Source: Bacilli bacterium (lineage in GTDB: Bacteria > Bacillota_I > Bacilli_A > RF39 > UBA660). Taken from it: DNA of 64,000 bases. A program made the position numbers and the translations under genes. Under the pieces are notes generated by a model. The model saw nothing but the letters and a program-made list of their open reading frames with translations. It made no database searches and had not been told where the DNA came from. Positions 8,213 to 16,800 of the stretch are shown here, in pieces; within the stretch, counting starts at the first letter, position 1; every line of letters starts with the position of its first letter. The DNA is taken from the NCBI GenBank assembly GCA_017435485.1, contig JAFSEY010000010.1:84725-148724 (forward strand), read 5' to 3'.

Positions 8213-8249
8213 ATAAAAACAAAAGTTTACGTAGTGAAACGTAAGCTTT
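8213..8249 (-). terminator. clpB terminator
   Basis: An 11-bp stem AAAGCTTACGT/ACGTAAACTTT followed on the minus strand by TTGTTTTT. Confidence 0.8.
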
Positions 8250-10341
8250 ACAATATTACAAATTTATCATTTATTACATCAATATTTATAGTTGTATTTG
8301 CTTTAATTTCATTCCTTATAATAGCATTAGCAAGTAGAGTTTCAATATTTTTAGCAACATAACGTTTTATCGGTCTTGCCCCAAAACTTGGTTCAAAAGA
8401 ATTTTCAATGATATAATCTTTAGCTTTATCAGATAAATTAATTTTAATATTTAAATCATTCAAACGCATCTCTAATTCTAAAATAATTTTTTCTAATATT
8501 TCATAAATAACTTCTTTATTTAACGAATTAAAAGTAATTATTTCATCAATACGATTAATAAATTCTGGACGGAAATGTTTTTTTAATTCTTCAAAGACAA
8601 TCATTTCATAATTATCTTGATTATTTAAAATATATTCACTTCCAATATTACTTGTCATAATAATAATTGTGTTTTTAAAATCAACTAACCGACCTTGTGA
8701 ATCAGTAATTCTTCCATCATCTAATATTTGTAATAAAATATTAAACACATCTGGATGCGCTTTTTCGATTTCATCAAATAAAACTATACTATATGGATTT
8801 CTTCTAACTGCTTCTGTTAACTGGCCACCTTCATCATAACCAACATACCCTGGAGGAGCTCCAACTAATCTAGATACATTAAATGCTTCCATATATTCAG
8901 AACAATCAATTCTAATCATATGTCTTTCATCATCAAATAGTTCATAAGCTAAGCTTTTAGCTACTTCTGTTTTACCTACACCAGTAGGTCCTAAAAAGAT
9001 AAATGAACCAATTGGACGATTAGGGTCTTTAATTCCACTACGACTTCTAATAATGGCATCTGAAATTACTTCTAAAGCCTTATCTTGACCTTTTACTCTT
9101 AATTTTAAATTATCTTTTAAATTAAGTAATTTTTCTTTTTCACCACCAATTAATTTACTAATTGGAATATTAGTCCATTTCGAAATAACTTTAGCAATAT
9201 CTTCTTCATCTACTATATCACTTAAAATATGAGAAGTATTATTTTGTTTCATTTGTTCTAATTCTTTTTCTAACTTTGGAATTAAACCATGGCGTAATTT
9301 AGCAGCGTTTTCTAAATCATAATTATTTTCCGCTGTTTTTAAATCAAACTTAGCTTTTTCTAGTTCTTCTTTTTTACTATTAATTTGTTCATTTAAATTC
9401 TTTTCATTTTCCCATAAAGTTCTAGCTTCATTTTCTTCTTTTTTTAGATTATTAAGTTCTTCTTCTATTTTCTCTAATCTTTTTAAAGACATTTCATCTT
9501 TTTCTTTTTTTAATGCTTGCTTTTCTATTTCTAAACGCATTATAGATCTAGTTAAATTATCCAATTCAACTGGAACAGAATCAAGTTGAATTTTAATTGT
9601 TGCACAAGCTTCATCAATTAAATCAATAGCTTTATCTGGTAAAAAACGATCCGTAATATATCGATCCGATAAAGAAGCTGCTGCTACTAATGCATTATCT
9701 TTAATATTAACTTTATGATATAATTCAAATCTTTCTTTTAAACCTCTTAAGATAGTTATTGTATCCATCACATTTGGAGCTTTAACAATTATTTTTTGTA
9801 AACGTCGTTCCAAAGCTCCATCTTTTTCAATATACTTACGATATTCATTTAAGGTAGTTGCTCCAATTAAACGAATTTCACCACGGGCAAGCATTGGTTT
9901 TAACATATTGCCAGCATCCATAGCACCTTCCGCTCCAGCTCCAACTATCATATGAATTTCATCAATGAATAAAATAATTTCTCCATCACTATCTTTAATC
10001 GCTTTTAATACTTTCTTTAAACGTTCTTCAAATTCTCCACGATATTTAGCGCCAGCAATCAAAGCTCCCATATCTAATTCCCAAATTCTTTTGTTTTTTA
10101 AAGAATCGGGAACATCTTTTTTGATTATACGTTCAGCTAAACCTTCCACAATTGCAGTTTTACCAACACCCGGTTCACCAATTAAAACGGGATTATTTTT
10201 CGTTTTACGTGACAATATTCTTGTAATACTTCTAATCTCATCATCTCTTCCAATAATAGGATCAACTTTATTATTTAAAACATTTTGCGTAATATCTCTC
10301 CCATATTTTTCTAAGACATTTTCTTCATTTTCCATATTCAT
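8248..10341 (-). CDS. clpB: ClpB-type disaggregase lacking the N-terminal domain
   Basis: A 697-residue two-ring AAA+ chaperone that extracts and refolds aggregated proteins with DnaK. NBD1 Walker [10 protein letters not shown] (about residue 60) and Walker B LFIDEIH; a coiled-coil M domain (about 270-380); NBD2 Walker [10 protein letters not shown] and arginine-finger region [11 protein letters not shown]. Typical ClpB is about 860 residues; the Clp_N double repeat is absent, as in mycoplasma ClpB. No ClpP-binding IGF-type loop is obvious. Regulated by CIRCE/HrcA. ATG is preceded by GGAGGG. Confidence 0.93.
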   Translation of the reverse strand: MNMENEENVLEKYGRDITQNVLNNKVDPIIGRDDEIRSITRILSRKTKNNPVLIGEPGVGKTAIVEGLAERIIKKDVPDSLKNKRIWELDMGALIAGAKYRGEFEERLKKVLKAIKDSDGEIILFIDEIHMIVGAGAEGAMDAGNMLKPMLARGEIRLIGATTLNEYRKYIEKDGALERRLQKIIVKAPNVMDTITILRGLKERFELYHKVNIKDNALVAAASLSDRYITDRFLPDKAIDLIDEACATIKIQLDSVPVELDNLTRSIMRLEIEKQALKKEKDEMSLKRLEKIEEELNNLKKEENEARTLWENEKNLNEQINSKKEELEKAKFDLKTAENNYDLENAAKLRHGLIPKLEKELEQMKQNNTSHILSDIVDEEDIAKVISKWTNIPISKLIGGEKEKLLNLKDNLKLRVKGQDKALEVISDAIIRSRSGIKDPNRPIGSFIFLGPTGVGKTEVAKSLAYELFDDERHMIRIDCSEYMEAFNVSRLVGAPPGYVGYDEGGQLTEAVRRNPYSIVLFDEIEKAHPDVFNILLQILDDGRITDSQGRLVDFKNTIIIMTSNIGSEYILNNQDNYEMIVFEELKKHFRPEFINRIDEIITFNSLNKEVIYEILEKIILELEMRLNDLNIKINLSDKAKDYIIENSFEPSFGARPIKRYVAKNIETLLANAIIRNEIKANTTINIDVINDKFVIL

Positions 10342-10367
10342 AAATATTCCCTCCTTTTTACAAATCC

Positions 10368-10396
10368 ATTATAATACGCGAATTAGCACTTGTCAA
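10368..10396 (-). promoter_or_regulatory. Sigma-A promoter of clpB
   Basis: Minus strand TTGACA (10391-10396), 17 bases, TATAAT (10368-10373); the -35 lies within the CIRCE element. Confidence 0.9.
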
Positions 10397-10409
10397 CCAC
10401 AAGTGCTAA
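10383..10409. promoter_or_regulatory. CIRCE operator (HrcA binding site)
   Basis: TTAGCACTT, nine-base spacer, AAGTGCTAA. This is a perfect 9-9-9 inverted repeat that differs from the CIRCE consensus only at the innermost base of each arm. It overlaps the clpB -35, so HrcA would block polymerase. Confidence 0.95.
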
Positions 10410-10421
10410 TTTATGACTTTT

Positions 10422-10447
10422 AAAAAATTGGGATTTCTCTCAATTTT
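10422..10447 (-). terminator. dnaB-dnaI terminator
   Basis: Minus strand AATTGAGA, GAAA, TCCCAATT, then six Ts, at the dnaI stop. Confidence 0.75.
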
Positions 10448-11333
10448 ATTTCCTTCTATTTTCACTTAACATTTCAACATCTTCAGTTAAATGTTTAATT
10501 CTTTCAATAATTCTTCTTGCTTTAACTTGATCAACACTGTTCGAAGCAGTTGCTAAATGTTTTTCTAATTCCTCAATACTTAGATTCGATGTAAAAAATG
10601 TTGGAAGACTATTATTCATTCTTGATTGAAGTATAGTTCCTAATACTTCATCCCTTCCCCATTCAGTAACTTTTTCAGCCCCAATATCATCAATTAATAA
10701 TAAATCAACATTTTGATAATAATCCATCTTAGTCCCAAAAAAATCCCAATCATCTTTTAAAGTTCTTAAAATTTGAGGAAAATAAACTATCGCTGTAGTA
10801 ACTTTTTTATTTAACTTTAATTCATTAAATAAAGCTGAAACTAAATAAGTTTTTCCGCATCCAAAATTACCATGCAAATATAACCCCTTTAAAACTGATG
10901 ATTTAGAATAATTATCATAAAATTTTTTTAACCACTTAATAACTTCCACTCTATTTTTATCAGTTATATCTATATCTTTCATTCTAGCATTTTCAATTTG
11001 CTTTTCGGCACTCGGACGATTTTCCAAATCACGCTCTAACTCTTTTTGATACTTACAAGGAGCATAATCAAATTTTATTTTATCGCAGTAAACATTAGGA
11101 AAATAAACATGTCCAGCTAACCTATTTTGGCATTCATATAGCCCCTTACATTCTCTACAGCATTTCAATTCATTTGCACACTCTTGTAATTTAGAAGTGT
11201 TTTTTTCTAATTCTTCTTTAGATGCATCTAATCTTTTTGTTAAATTAACAAAATCTTTATCTTTTAACGCTTCCTTGTACTCATTACCTAATACTTCTAA
11301 TGTGTCACGAACATCCATTTTTAACTTTTCCAT
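10446..11333 (-). CDS. dnaI: Primosomal helicase loader DnaI
   Basis: A 295-residue AAA+ loader that delivers the replicative helicase DnaC to DNA. The N-terminal region has a Cys cluster (CANELKCCRECKGLYEC, residues 47-63; further C83, C92) fitting the DnaI zinc fold that contacts the helicase. Walker A HGNFGCGKTYL and Walker B LLLIDDIGAE follow. Its Shine-Dalgarno AGGTGAT overlaps the TGA stop of dnaB, so the two are coupled. Length is close to B. subtilis DnaI (311). Confidence 0.92.
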   Translation of the reverse strand: MEKLKMDVRDTLEVLGNEYKEALKDKDFVNLTKRLDASKEELEKNTSKLQECANELKCCRECKGLYECQNRLAGHVYFPNVYCDKIKFDYAPCKYQKELERDLENRPSAEKQIENARMKDIDITDKNRVEVIKWLKKFYDNYSKSSVLKGLYLHGNFGCGKTYLVSALFNELKLNKKVTTAIVYFPQILRTLKDDWDFFGTKMDYYQNVDLLLIDDIGAEKVTEWGRDEVLGTILQSRMNNSLPTFFTSNLSIEELEKHLATASNSVDQVKARRIIERIKHLTEDVEMLSENRRK

Positions 11334-11337
11334 GTAA

Positions 11338-12603
11338 TCACCTAAATTCTTTTAACAAATCTTTCAATTCTTGTTCTTCGGTTTCACTAATTTCTTGTTT
11401 TTTATTTTCTTTATCAAACCATTCTGGATTTGCTTGATTAGTTCCTTTTATTACTTTTTTAGTAGTCTTTTTATGTTCTTTTTCAGCAAATTCCATCGCT
11501 TCTTTCGCTGTTGTTATTTTAGCTCTTTTCCATTGTCCTGCAATTGTTTCAACTAACGCAGTCGTCAGTTTATTATTATTCTTCTTTAAAACATAGTCGA
11601 TTAAAACATTAACTACAGCTGGATTTAATTCAACATCGATAAGCAAATTTTCTAACAACCTTAAATCTCTTTGCGTTGGAGTTGTCCCATTATATTTACT
11701 TTTTAAGAAGTCATATGGCGAAGTATTTTCAAACACTGCAATAATTTTACCTCTTTTAGTATTATCTCCTGTCGGACTTTTCAAATATTCTGGCTGACTA
11801 CGATAAATTAAAGTTGGAAGTCCTCCATTATTATATTGATAATATTTACGACAAGTTTTTCTTAATTCTTCCTTATCCAAACAACCTTTTCCATTAATAA
11901 CAATTCTTAATAATTCACACATTTTTAAAGTATCTATATTATATACATAAGACAAATTATTTAATAATGCTCTAGTCTTTTTATTTAACATTCTTTCACT
12001 AATTAAGGATGATGGAATTGTTTCTAAAAGCAAATCAAAATCAATTTGACCTTCCGCATCAACTAACGCTGTTGTTCTTTCTTTTACATCAAAGCTTGCT
12101 ATGTGACTAGTCGTTTCAAAAGTATCTTTAATTTTCTTAGTAATATCTTCATAATCCTTTAAATCCACTTTTATTTTTTCATATTGTTTTTTTAAAAGTT
12201 CATACTCAAATTTACCAACATTATTATACAAAACAATATTAAATATTGGATGATTAAAAAATTCAGCAGCACTTAAAGGGGAATATAATTCATAAACATA
12301 CTCATTTATATCACTTTGTTTAATATAAGTTTTTAATAACCCTACAGCTTCTAAACATTCTCTACTTTTTCGAATATTATCTAAATCTTTTTTTAAAATA
12401 GTCATTAAATGATGATGAGAAAAATCGATGCTCATCGTTTCAGTTTTATCTAAGTCACTCCACAATGTTAAATATAAACTTACTGCTCCATCGCCAATGA
12501 TCGGTTCGTAAAGATTAATCAAGTTCTTTTTATCTATCTCTGTTAAAATAGTTTTATTTATTACAACATATTTATCCGCTGGCAACAAACTAATAACTTT
12601 CAT
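11338..12603 (-). CDS. dnaB: Replication initiation/membrane attachment protein DnaB (Gram-positive)
   Basis: A 421-residue DnaB/DnaD-superfamily primosome protein. N-terminal winged-helix-like part (INLYEPIIGDGAVSLYLTLW), then DnaD-like C-terminal modules (SPYDFLKSKYNGTTPTQRDL; LPTLIYRSQPEYL) and a charged tail. It helps load DnaI-helicase during restart and initiation in Firmicutes. The upstream GTG lies inside the Shine-Dalgarno AAGGTGA, so the ATG three codons later is taken. The order dnaB-dnaI matches Bacillus. Confidence 0.9.
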   Translation of the reverse strand: MKVISLLPADKYVVINKTILTEIDKKNLINLYEPIIGDGAVSLYLTLWSDLDKTETMSIDFSHHHLMTILKKDLDNIRKSRECLEAVGLLKTYIKQSDINEYVYELYSPLSAAEFFNHPIFNIVLYNNVGKFEYELLKKQYEKIKVDLKDYEDITKKIKDTFETTSHIASFDVKERTTALVDAEGQIDFDLLLETIPSSLISERMLNKKTRALLNNLSYVYNIDTLKMCELLRIVINGKGCLDKEELRKTCRKYYQYNNGGLPTLIYRSQPEYLKSPTGDNTKRGKIIAVFENTSPYDFLKSKYNGTTPTQRDLRLLENLLIDVELNPAVVNVLIDYVLKKNNNKLTTALVETIAGQWKRAKITTAKEAMEFAEKEHKKTTKKVIKGTNQANPEWFDKENKKQEISETEEQELKDLLKEFR

Positions 12604-12655
12604 AATCTTCACCTTCTTTAACTCATATTATAACTAATAAAATATTAGTAAACAA

Positions 12656-12686
12656 GAAAAAAACACTTAATCTTAGATTAAATGTT
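12656..12686 (-). terminator. Terminator after thioredoxin-like gene
   Basis: Minus strand AACATTTAATC, TAA, GATTAAGTGTT, then seven Ts. Confidence 0.85.
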
Positions 12687-13402
12687 TAACAACCTTTTGA
12701 AGTACACATATCACTATTCATTTCATCTATCATCGTTTGATAAATATCTTTTAATTGGCTTGCTTCTTCTTTAGTTAAATGTTTACCTTTAACAGCAGTA
12801 TCAACAGTAACTTCATGAAAACCAACTATTTGGCCATCTTTAACTGCAACAACAGTCGGAGCATATAACCTTTTTACTCCGGTAGGATAAGATTTACCAT
12901 CTTTATCACTAATTTCATAATCAGTCAAATATTTTTTTAATATATCTAAAATTTTATAATAGTTTTCGGTACCACTTGATATTTTAACTGCTTGACCATT
13001 TATAACTTCATAAGTATCTCTACTATTTAAAATATCAACATAATAAATATTTTTTATTTCATTTTCTTTTGCTACATCGTTTAAAATATTTATCATACTA
13101 CGACAATATGGACATGGAGCAAATCCAAAATAAATTAAAGCTGTATCATTTTTTAATAGTTTTAACGCTTCTTCTTCACTTGCATATTTAAATAAATTAT
13201 CTTTGTCCACTTTAACTTCTAAATACTCAATATCAGTACCTTCATAAGTTTTTCCATTTAATGATTCATACTCTTTTTTAAATTTAGCTGCATCACTTAA
13301 CGATTTATCATCTCTCTCTATAAATAGATATACTCCAATTCCAATTACAACAGCAAATATAAATGCTATTATTCCTAATAAAATTTTTTGATTTTTTTCC
13401 AT
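12686..13402 (-). CDS. Membrane-anchored thioredoxin-like protein
   Basis: A 238-residue protein with one N-terminal span (LLGIIAFIFAVVIGIGVYLF) and a thioredoxin-fold domain carrying FGFAPCPYCRSMINIL (CPYC active-site type) and APTVVAVKDGQIVGFHE, with the cis-Pro-like APT. A Cys pair ends the protein (CTSKGC). Likely an extracytoplasmic thiol-disulfide protein; direction of the reaction is not readable. Its Shine-Dalgarno AAGGAAG overlaps the stop of the upstream 48-residue microprotein. Confidence 0.75.
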   Translation of the reverse strand: MEKNQKILLGIIAFIFAVVIGIGVYLFIERDDKSLSDAAKFKKEYESLNGKTYEGTDIEYLEVKVDKDNLFKYASEEEALKLLKNDTALIYFGFAPCPYCRSMINILNDVAKENEIKNIYYVDILNSRDTYEVINGQAVKISSGTENYYKILDILKKYLTDYEISDKDGKSYPTGVKRLYAPTVVAVKDGQIVGFHEVTVDTAVKGKHLTKEEASQLKDIYQTMIDEMNSDMCTSKGC

Positions 13403-13414
13403 AATACAACTTCC

Positions 13415-13561
13415 TTACAAAACTAATTTATAAATTACATATAATATTAACATTAACAAAACAATAAGTAATATAATTATTAAAGTGTTTTTTAAATTAT
13501 TATTTTTTTTATGTTTTATAATTGAAACTTGAATATCTTCAATTTTATCTCTATTTTTCAT
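13415..13561 (-). CDS. 48-residue single-span microprotein
   Basis: ATG preceded by GGTGG at five bases; starts MKNRDKIEDIQVSIIKHKK, then one long hydrophobic span (LIIILLIVLLMLILYVIYK). It ends at TAA that overlaps the ribosome binding site of the thioredoxin-like gene, so it is the first gene of a coupled pair. No family recognised. Confidence 0.6.
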   Translation of the reverse strand: MKNRDKIEDIQVSIIKHKKNNNLKNTLIIILLIVLLMLILYVIYKLVL

Positions 13562-13618
13562 TAATACCACCATTAAAATTATAAATAAATTTATTATTAA
13601 AGTAAAGCTAAAAAATGC

Positions 13619-13647
13619 TAGACAAAGAAATTTTGTTGTGTTATTAT
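13619..13647 (+). promoter_or_regulatory. Promoter of tRNA-Met
   Basis: TAGACA (13619-13624), 17 bases, TATTAT (13642-13647), about 20 bases before the mature tRNA 5' end. Confidence 0.7.
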
Positions 13648-13667
13648 ATTATTGCTTAAGCAAAGAT

Positions 13668-13744
13668 GGCGATGTAGCTCAGCTGGCTAGAGCGACCGGT
13701 TCATACCCGGTAGGTCGGGGGTTCGATCCCCTCCGTCGCTACCA
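13668..13744 (+). tRNA. tRNA-Met (CAT), elongator type
   Basis: Complete cloverleaf of 77 bases with encoded CCA. Acceptor GGCGATG pairs with CGTCGCT (G1-U72), anticodon stem ACCGG/CCGGT encloses TTCATAC with anticodon CAT, T loop TTCGATC. Nearly identical layout to the Bacillus elongator tRNA-Met. It lacks initiator features (no C1-A72 mismatch, no GGG/CCC stem). Confidence 0.95.
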
Positions 13745-13752
13745 TAAAAAAA

Positions 13753-13776
13753 GCAAACGACATTAAAGTCGTTTTT
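13753..13776. terminator. Bidirectional terminator (tRNA-Met / S1 gene)
   Basis: AAACGAC, ATTAAA, GTCGTTT; T-run on the plus side, A-run on the left. It serves the tRNA and the converging S1 gene. Confidence 0.8.
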
Positions 13777-14135
13777 TATTTTTCTATATCTTTATATTCA
13801 GTTAGCTTTTCTTTTGTCCATATAATTAGATTTTCTTTTAAAGGTTTAAAACCATTTTTAGACTCTAAACTGTTAATCTCTTCCCCATTCGACTTATAAT
13901 TTATATTTTTTATTGATAATTTAAGTTGTTTGTTATTCTCATCCTGTTCAATAACTTTACAATATATTTCTTCTCCTATAGTTACATAATCATTCACACT
14001 TCTTACAAAATGAACTGTAATTTCCGAAATATGAATTAAACCACTATATTCATCATCCACTTTAACAAAGATACCATAATTTTCTATTCCAGTTACTAAA
14101 CACTTAACTATTTTTCCTACTTCATACTTCTTCAT
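13776..14135 (-). CDS. S1-domain RNA-binding protein (YugI/CvfD-like)
   Basis: A 119-residue protein with one S1/OB domain: VGKIVKCLVTGIENYGIFVK, YSGLIHISEI, VTIGEEIYCKVIEQDENNKQ, LKLSIKNI, then a short charged tail. Stand-alone S1 proteins of this size (B. subtilis YugI, CvfD) are ribosome-associated post-transcriptional regulators. The ATG of MKKYEVG was chosen, with AGGTGA five bases upstream; the longer frame starts at the GTG inside the Shine-Dalgarno. Confidence 0.85.
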   Translation of the reverse strand: MKKYEVGKIVKCLVTGIENYGIFVKVDDEYSGLIHISEITVHFVRSVNDYVTIGEEIYCKVIEQDENNKQLKLSIKNINYKSNGEEINSLESKNGFKPLKENLIIWTKEKLTEYKDIEK

Positions 14136-14181
14136 AAACGTCACCTAGTAATATTATAACATTTTTTTCTTATTTAAGATA

Positions 14182-14190
14182 TGGTATAAT
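14182..14190 (+). promoter_or_regulatory. Extended -10 promoter of NifU-like gene
   Basis: TGGTATAAT, an extended -10 (TGn plus TATAAT) with no clear -35, 15 bases before the gene's ATG. Confidence 0.6.
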
Positions 14191-14204
14191 TAGGTAGGTG
14201 ACCA

Positions 14205-14432
14205 ATGATGGAAGAAAAAATAAAAAAATTAATCGATGACTTAAGAATCTATTTAAATATTGATGGCGGAGATATCGAGTTTATTAAATATGAAGATAAT
14301 ATTTTATATGTTAAATTAATAGGTAATTGTGCTAATTGCATGTTACAAGATCAAACATTAAATGAAAATCTTTTACAAGCTATTAAAGAAGAAGTTCCCG
14401 AAATCAAAGAAATTATAAATGTTGAATTATAA
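14205..14432 (+). CDS. NifU C-terminal-domain Fe-S scaffold (YutI/Nfu-like)
   Basis: A 75-residue Nfu domain: LRIYLNIDGGDIEFIKYED, then GNCANCMLQDQTL with the CxxC that ligates a transient 4Fe-4S cluster, then IKEEVPEIKEII. The family delivers Fe-S clusters to apoproteins; full length for the stand-alone YutI type. Preceded by AGGTAGGTG. In B. subtilis yutI sits in the same wider neighbourhood as yutH, yutD and yunB, whose homologues follow here on the other strand. Confidence 0.92.
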   Translation: MMEEKIKKLIDDLRIYLNIDGGDIEFIKYEDNILYVKLIGNCANCMLQDQTLNENLLQAIKEEVPEIKEIINVEL

Positions 14433-14440
14433 TTTCTTTT

Positions 14441-15370
14441 TTATTTTACCAACCAAGGTATTTTTTCAATCTCCATATACTTAGTAATCTCTAAATAAAC
14501 TTTTTTTAAATAACGTTCATAGTCATCTACTTTATCTATAATATCTATTAAAGAATCTTCTTGTTCTTCTTCATTCATAATTTTTTCATATGTATCAAAA
14601 TAGTATGACGGAAATAATAATCTAGCATAGAACATTTGATAAGAATATTTACTTAATCTTTTTATTTTCAAATATGCTCTTGTCTCTTCTAAAGTTTCTT
14701 TAATCCCCTCTTTAAAAAACATTGATTTTAAATATTCCGCAATATCTCTTACTTCTAAATCAAATATAAAAGACAATGGATTAGCATAATTTAGCCATAT
14801 ATTTGGATAAAATATTCTTCGATGTGATAATACTATTTTATCAACATTATAATCCATTTTTTCTGCTTTTTGCGTAGAATTATAATATATTAAAGCTGTT
14901 TCTGCTAAACCAATATAATAAGAAAAACTATTTATAATACCAGTTTTATTTTTTCCTAATTGTCTTATCTGATTTTCAAAATAATCTATTTTAGAAGACC
15001 ATAAACTCCCCCATTCATTACGATATAAATTAAATTTATTACCGCTTAGATTTAATTTTTCGCTATAATTAACTAACTCAAATATATCTATTTTATATAG
15101 TTCATTTCGATTTGTTTTCAATAATATGTATTTATCATCTCCAAAAGAAGATATTACCTCATTGAATTTATTATAAATAATATCATGGCAATCAACGCCC
15201 CTTTTTTTCATTTCCCTACTACATTCAATAATATCTTTTAATTCTTTAGGATTACGTGGCAAAAATACATAATAGTATTTACTATTATTATAAAAAAAAG
15301 TTGCATAATTTTTATATTTTTCTAAATCTTCTAAATAAATATTATAATAATATTCAATCGATTGTTTCAT
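14441..15370 (-). CDS. YutH/CotS-like kinase-fold protein (spore-coat associated family)
   Basis: A 309-residue protein. The segment VLSHRRIFYPNIWLNYANPL plus FIFDLEVRDIAEYLKSMFF resembles the C-lobe of the CotS/YutH branch of aminoglycoside-phosphotransferase-like kinases (an H-x-x catalytic-loop region and a later D-x-x-x-RD). Here the usual HGD is replaced by SHRR, so catalysis is doubtful. YutH is a spore-coat protein in Bacillus. Start is ATG after AGTGAT, not the GTG upstream. Assignment rests on motif memory plus neighbourhood. Confidence 0.5.
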   Translation of the reverse strand: MKQSIEYYYNIYLEDLEKYKNYATFFYNNSKYYYVFLPRNPKELKDIIECSREMKKRGVDCHDIIYNKFNEVISSFGDDKYILLKTNRNELYKIDIFELVNYSEKLNLSGNKFNLYRNEWGSLWSSKIDYFENQIRQLGKNKTGIINSFSYYIGLAETALIYYNSTQKAEKMDYNVDKIVLSHRRIFYPNIWLNYANPLSFIFDLEVRDIAEYLKSMFFKEGIKETLEETRAYLKIKRLSKYSYQMFYARLLFPSYYFDTYEKIMNEEEQEDSLIDIIDKVDDYERYLKKVYLEITKYMEIEKIPWLVK

Positions 15371-15403
15371 AAATATCACTATTAAATTTTATGCAGATTT
15401 TAT

Positions 15404-15429
15404 TATAAAAAAACCACATTTTCATGTGG
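15404..15429 (-). terminator. Terminator of the Ala/Pro/Glu-rich protein gene
   Basis: Minus strand CCACAT, GAAA, ATGTGG, then seven Ts. Confidence 0.85.
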
Positions 15430-15431
15430 TA

Positions 15432-16370
15432 TTATTTATTTTTTAATTCAGCTTCAATTTTAGCTGCTAGAGCATCAAACATGTTTTCACAAGCTTGCAT
15501 AAACATTGTTTTGCAATCACTAAAATCCATTTTTGATTTTGCCGCTTCTTGAACCGGTTCTACAGCAGCAAACGGAGTTTCTTCTATTACTGGAGTATTA
15601 TTCACAATTGGTTCAACAACTGGCTCTGGTGTTTCAATTACTTGAGCTGGTGCAATAACTGTTTCAGAAACTATAGGTTCTGCCATAATTGGAGCTACAT
15701 CGGGAGTTTCAGAAGAATTTAATCCCTCATTCATTAATGGTGATGTCATATCAATATTATTTTCAGATATTGGTGCAGTTTCCAACGGGGTATCAACCAC
15801 TGCTGCACTTTCTACTGGTGCTATCATATCATTAGCTAATGGTTCATCTGGGCTTGATACCGGCATTGTAATTTCCGCCATCATTGGGGCGTCGTTAGTA
15901 ATATCTGTCGCCATATTTATAGGTTGTTCTCCTACCACTGGTTCTTCTACTGCAGGTATCACAGGAGCCACCTCTGCTACTACATTATCAGCTATTGGAG
16001 CAGCCACTTCACTTGTGAGATTTTCCACCATATATGATCTTTTTAAAATATCAAATGATGCAACTGGCAATGTTAGTTGAGTATAATAAACTTCATCTGC
16101 CGGCAAACTAATTGGAGCAGCAATATAATCCATTTTCTCACCAGATATAATCGATTTTAAATAAGTTTTAACTTGTTGCCACTCATTTTGATCAACAATT
16201 TTAATAACTTTATCTCCCATTACTTTACATACTAAAATAATAGGCAACCCCATTGATCCAACGCTTTCTGCGTCTAAAATTAAATAATTTGTCTCATTAC
16301 TTTTAAAATAACTTATGACTGTTTTTTCTACTTCACTACCAGAAGGTAAAGAAAGTTTTAGCTTCGCCAT
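15432..16370 (-). CDS. Uncharacterised protein with long Ala/Pro/Glu/Val-rich linker
   Basis: A 312-residue protein in three parts. Residues 1-115 are a folded domain (VEKTVISYFKSNETNYLIL, GSMGLPIILVCKVMGDKV, ADEVYYTQLTLPV). Residues about 118-278 form a low-complexity acidic linker of repeated VAPVIPAVEEPVV and ISENNIDMTSP-type units. A helical C-terminus follows (CKTMFMQACENMFDALAAKI). No signal peptide or span. I do not recognise the family; the linker suggests a scaffold or tether. It uses GC-richer codons than its neighbours, owing to Ala/Pro content. Confidence 0.65.
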   Translation of the reverse strand: MAKLKLSLPSGSEVEKTVISYFKSNETNYLILDAESVGSMGLPIILVCKVMGDKVIKIVDQNEWQQVKTYLKSIISGEKMDYIAAPISLPADEVYYTQLTLPVASFDILKRSYMVENLTSEVAAPIADNVVAEVAPVIPAVEEPVVGEQPINMATDITNDAPMMAEITMPVSSPDEPLANDMIAPVESAAVVDTPLETAPISENNIDMTSPLMNEGLNSSETPDVAPIMAEPIVSETVIAPAQVIETPEPVVEPIVNNTPVIEETPFAAVEPVQEAAKSKMDFSDCKTMFMQACENMFDALAAKIEAELKNK

Positions 16371-16447
16371 TTCAAATCCCTCTCTATTCTACAAATAATT
16401 ATAACAAATGGTTTTTAACATTTCAATAAGATAATTAAATTTTTAAA

Positions 16448-16476
16448 ACAAAAAAACAATAAATTAAATTATTGTT
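16448..16476 (-). terminator. yutD-like gene terminator
   Basis: Minus strand AACAATAA, short loop, TTATTGTT, then seven Ts. Confidence 0.8.
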
Positions 16477-16768
16477 ATTTTTTAATATCTTTAACCTTTT
16501 CTAATATAAACCATCTGCACCCATAAGCGCAGAAACTATTTATATAATTTTCAACATTATCGATATCATTTAGCTTTTTAAAGTTCTTATTAGTTTGGTT
16601 ATTAAATCCTTTCAAACGCAACTTTCCATAAGCCCAATCTCCAACTATATAATCAAAGTTATCAAAATAATCGGTTATTTTTTCCTCTAACAAAGCATTT
16701 TCTAAGGCATCTTTAACATTCTTTTTTATCTGATAAGTAACATTATTTATAACAATTTCTTTTTTCAT
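16475..16768 (-). CDS. YutD family protein (DUF1027)
   Basis: A 97-residue protein with the YutD core: FDYIVGDWAYGKLRLKGF and the distal FCAYGCRWFILEKV. The family is conserved in Bacilli; its biochemical role is unknown to me. Preceded by GAGGA at six bases. It lies next to a yunB homologue as in B. subtilis. Confidence 0.8.
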   Translation of the reverse strand: MKKEIVINNVTYQIKKNVKDALENALLEEKITDYFDNFDYIVGDWAYGKLRLKGFNNQTNKNFKKLNDIDNVENYINSFCAYGCRWFILEKVKDIKK

Positions 16769-16800
16769 ATTTATTCCTCATTTACAAAATAATTATATCA

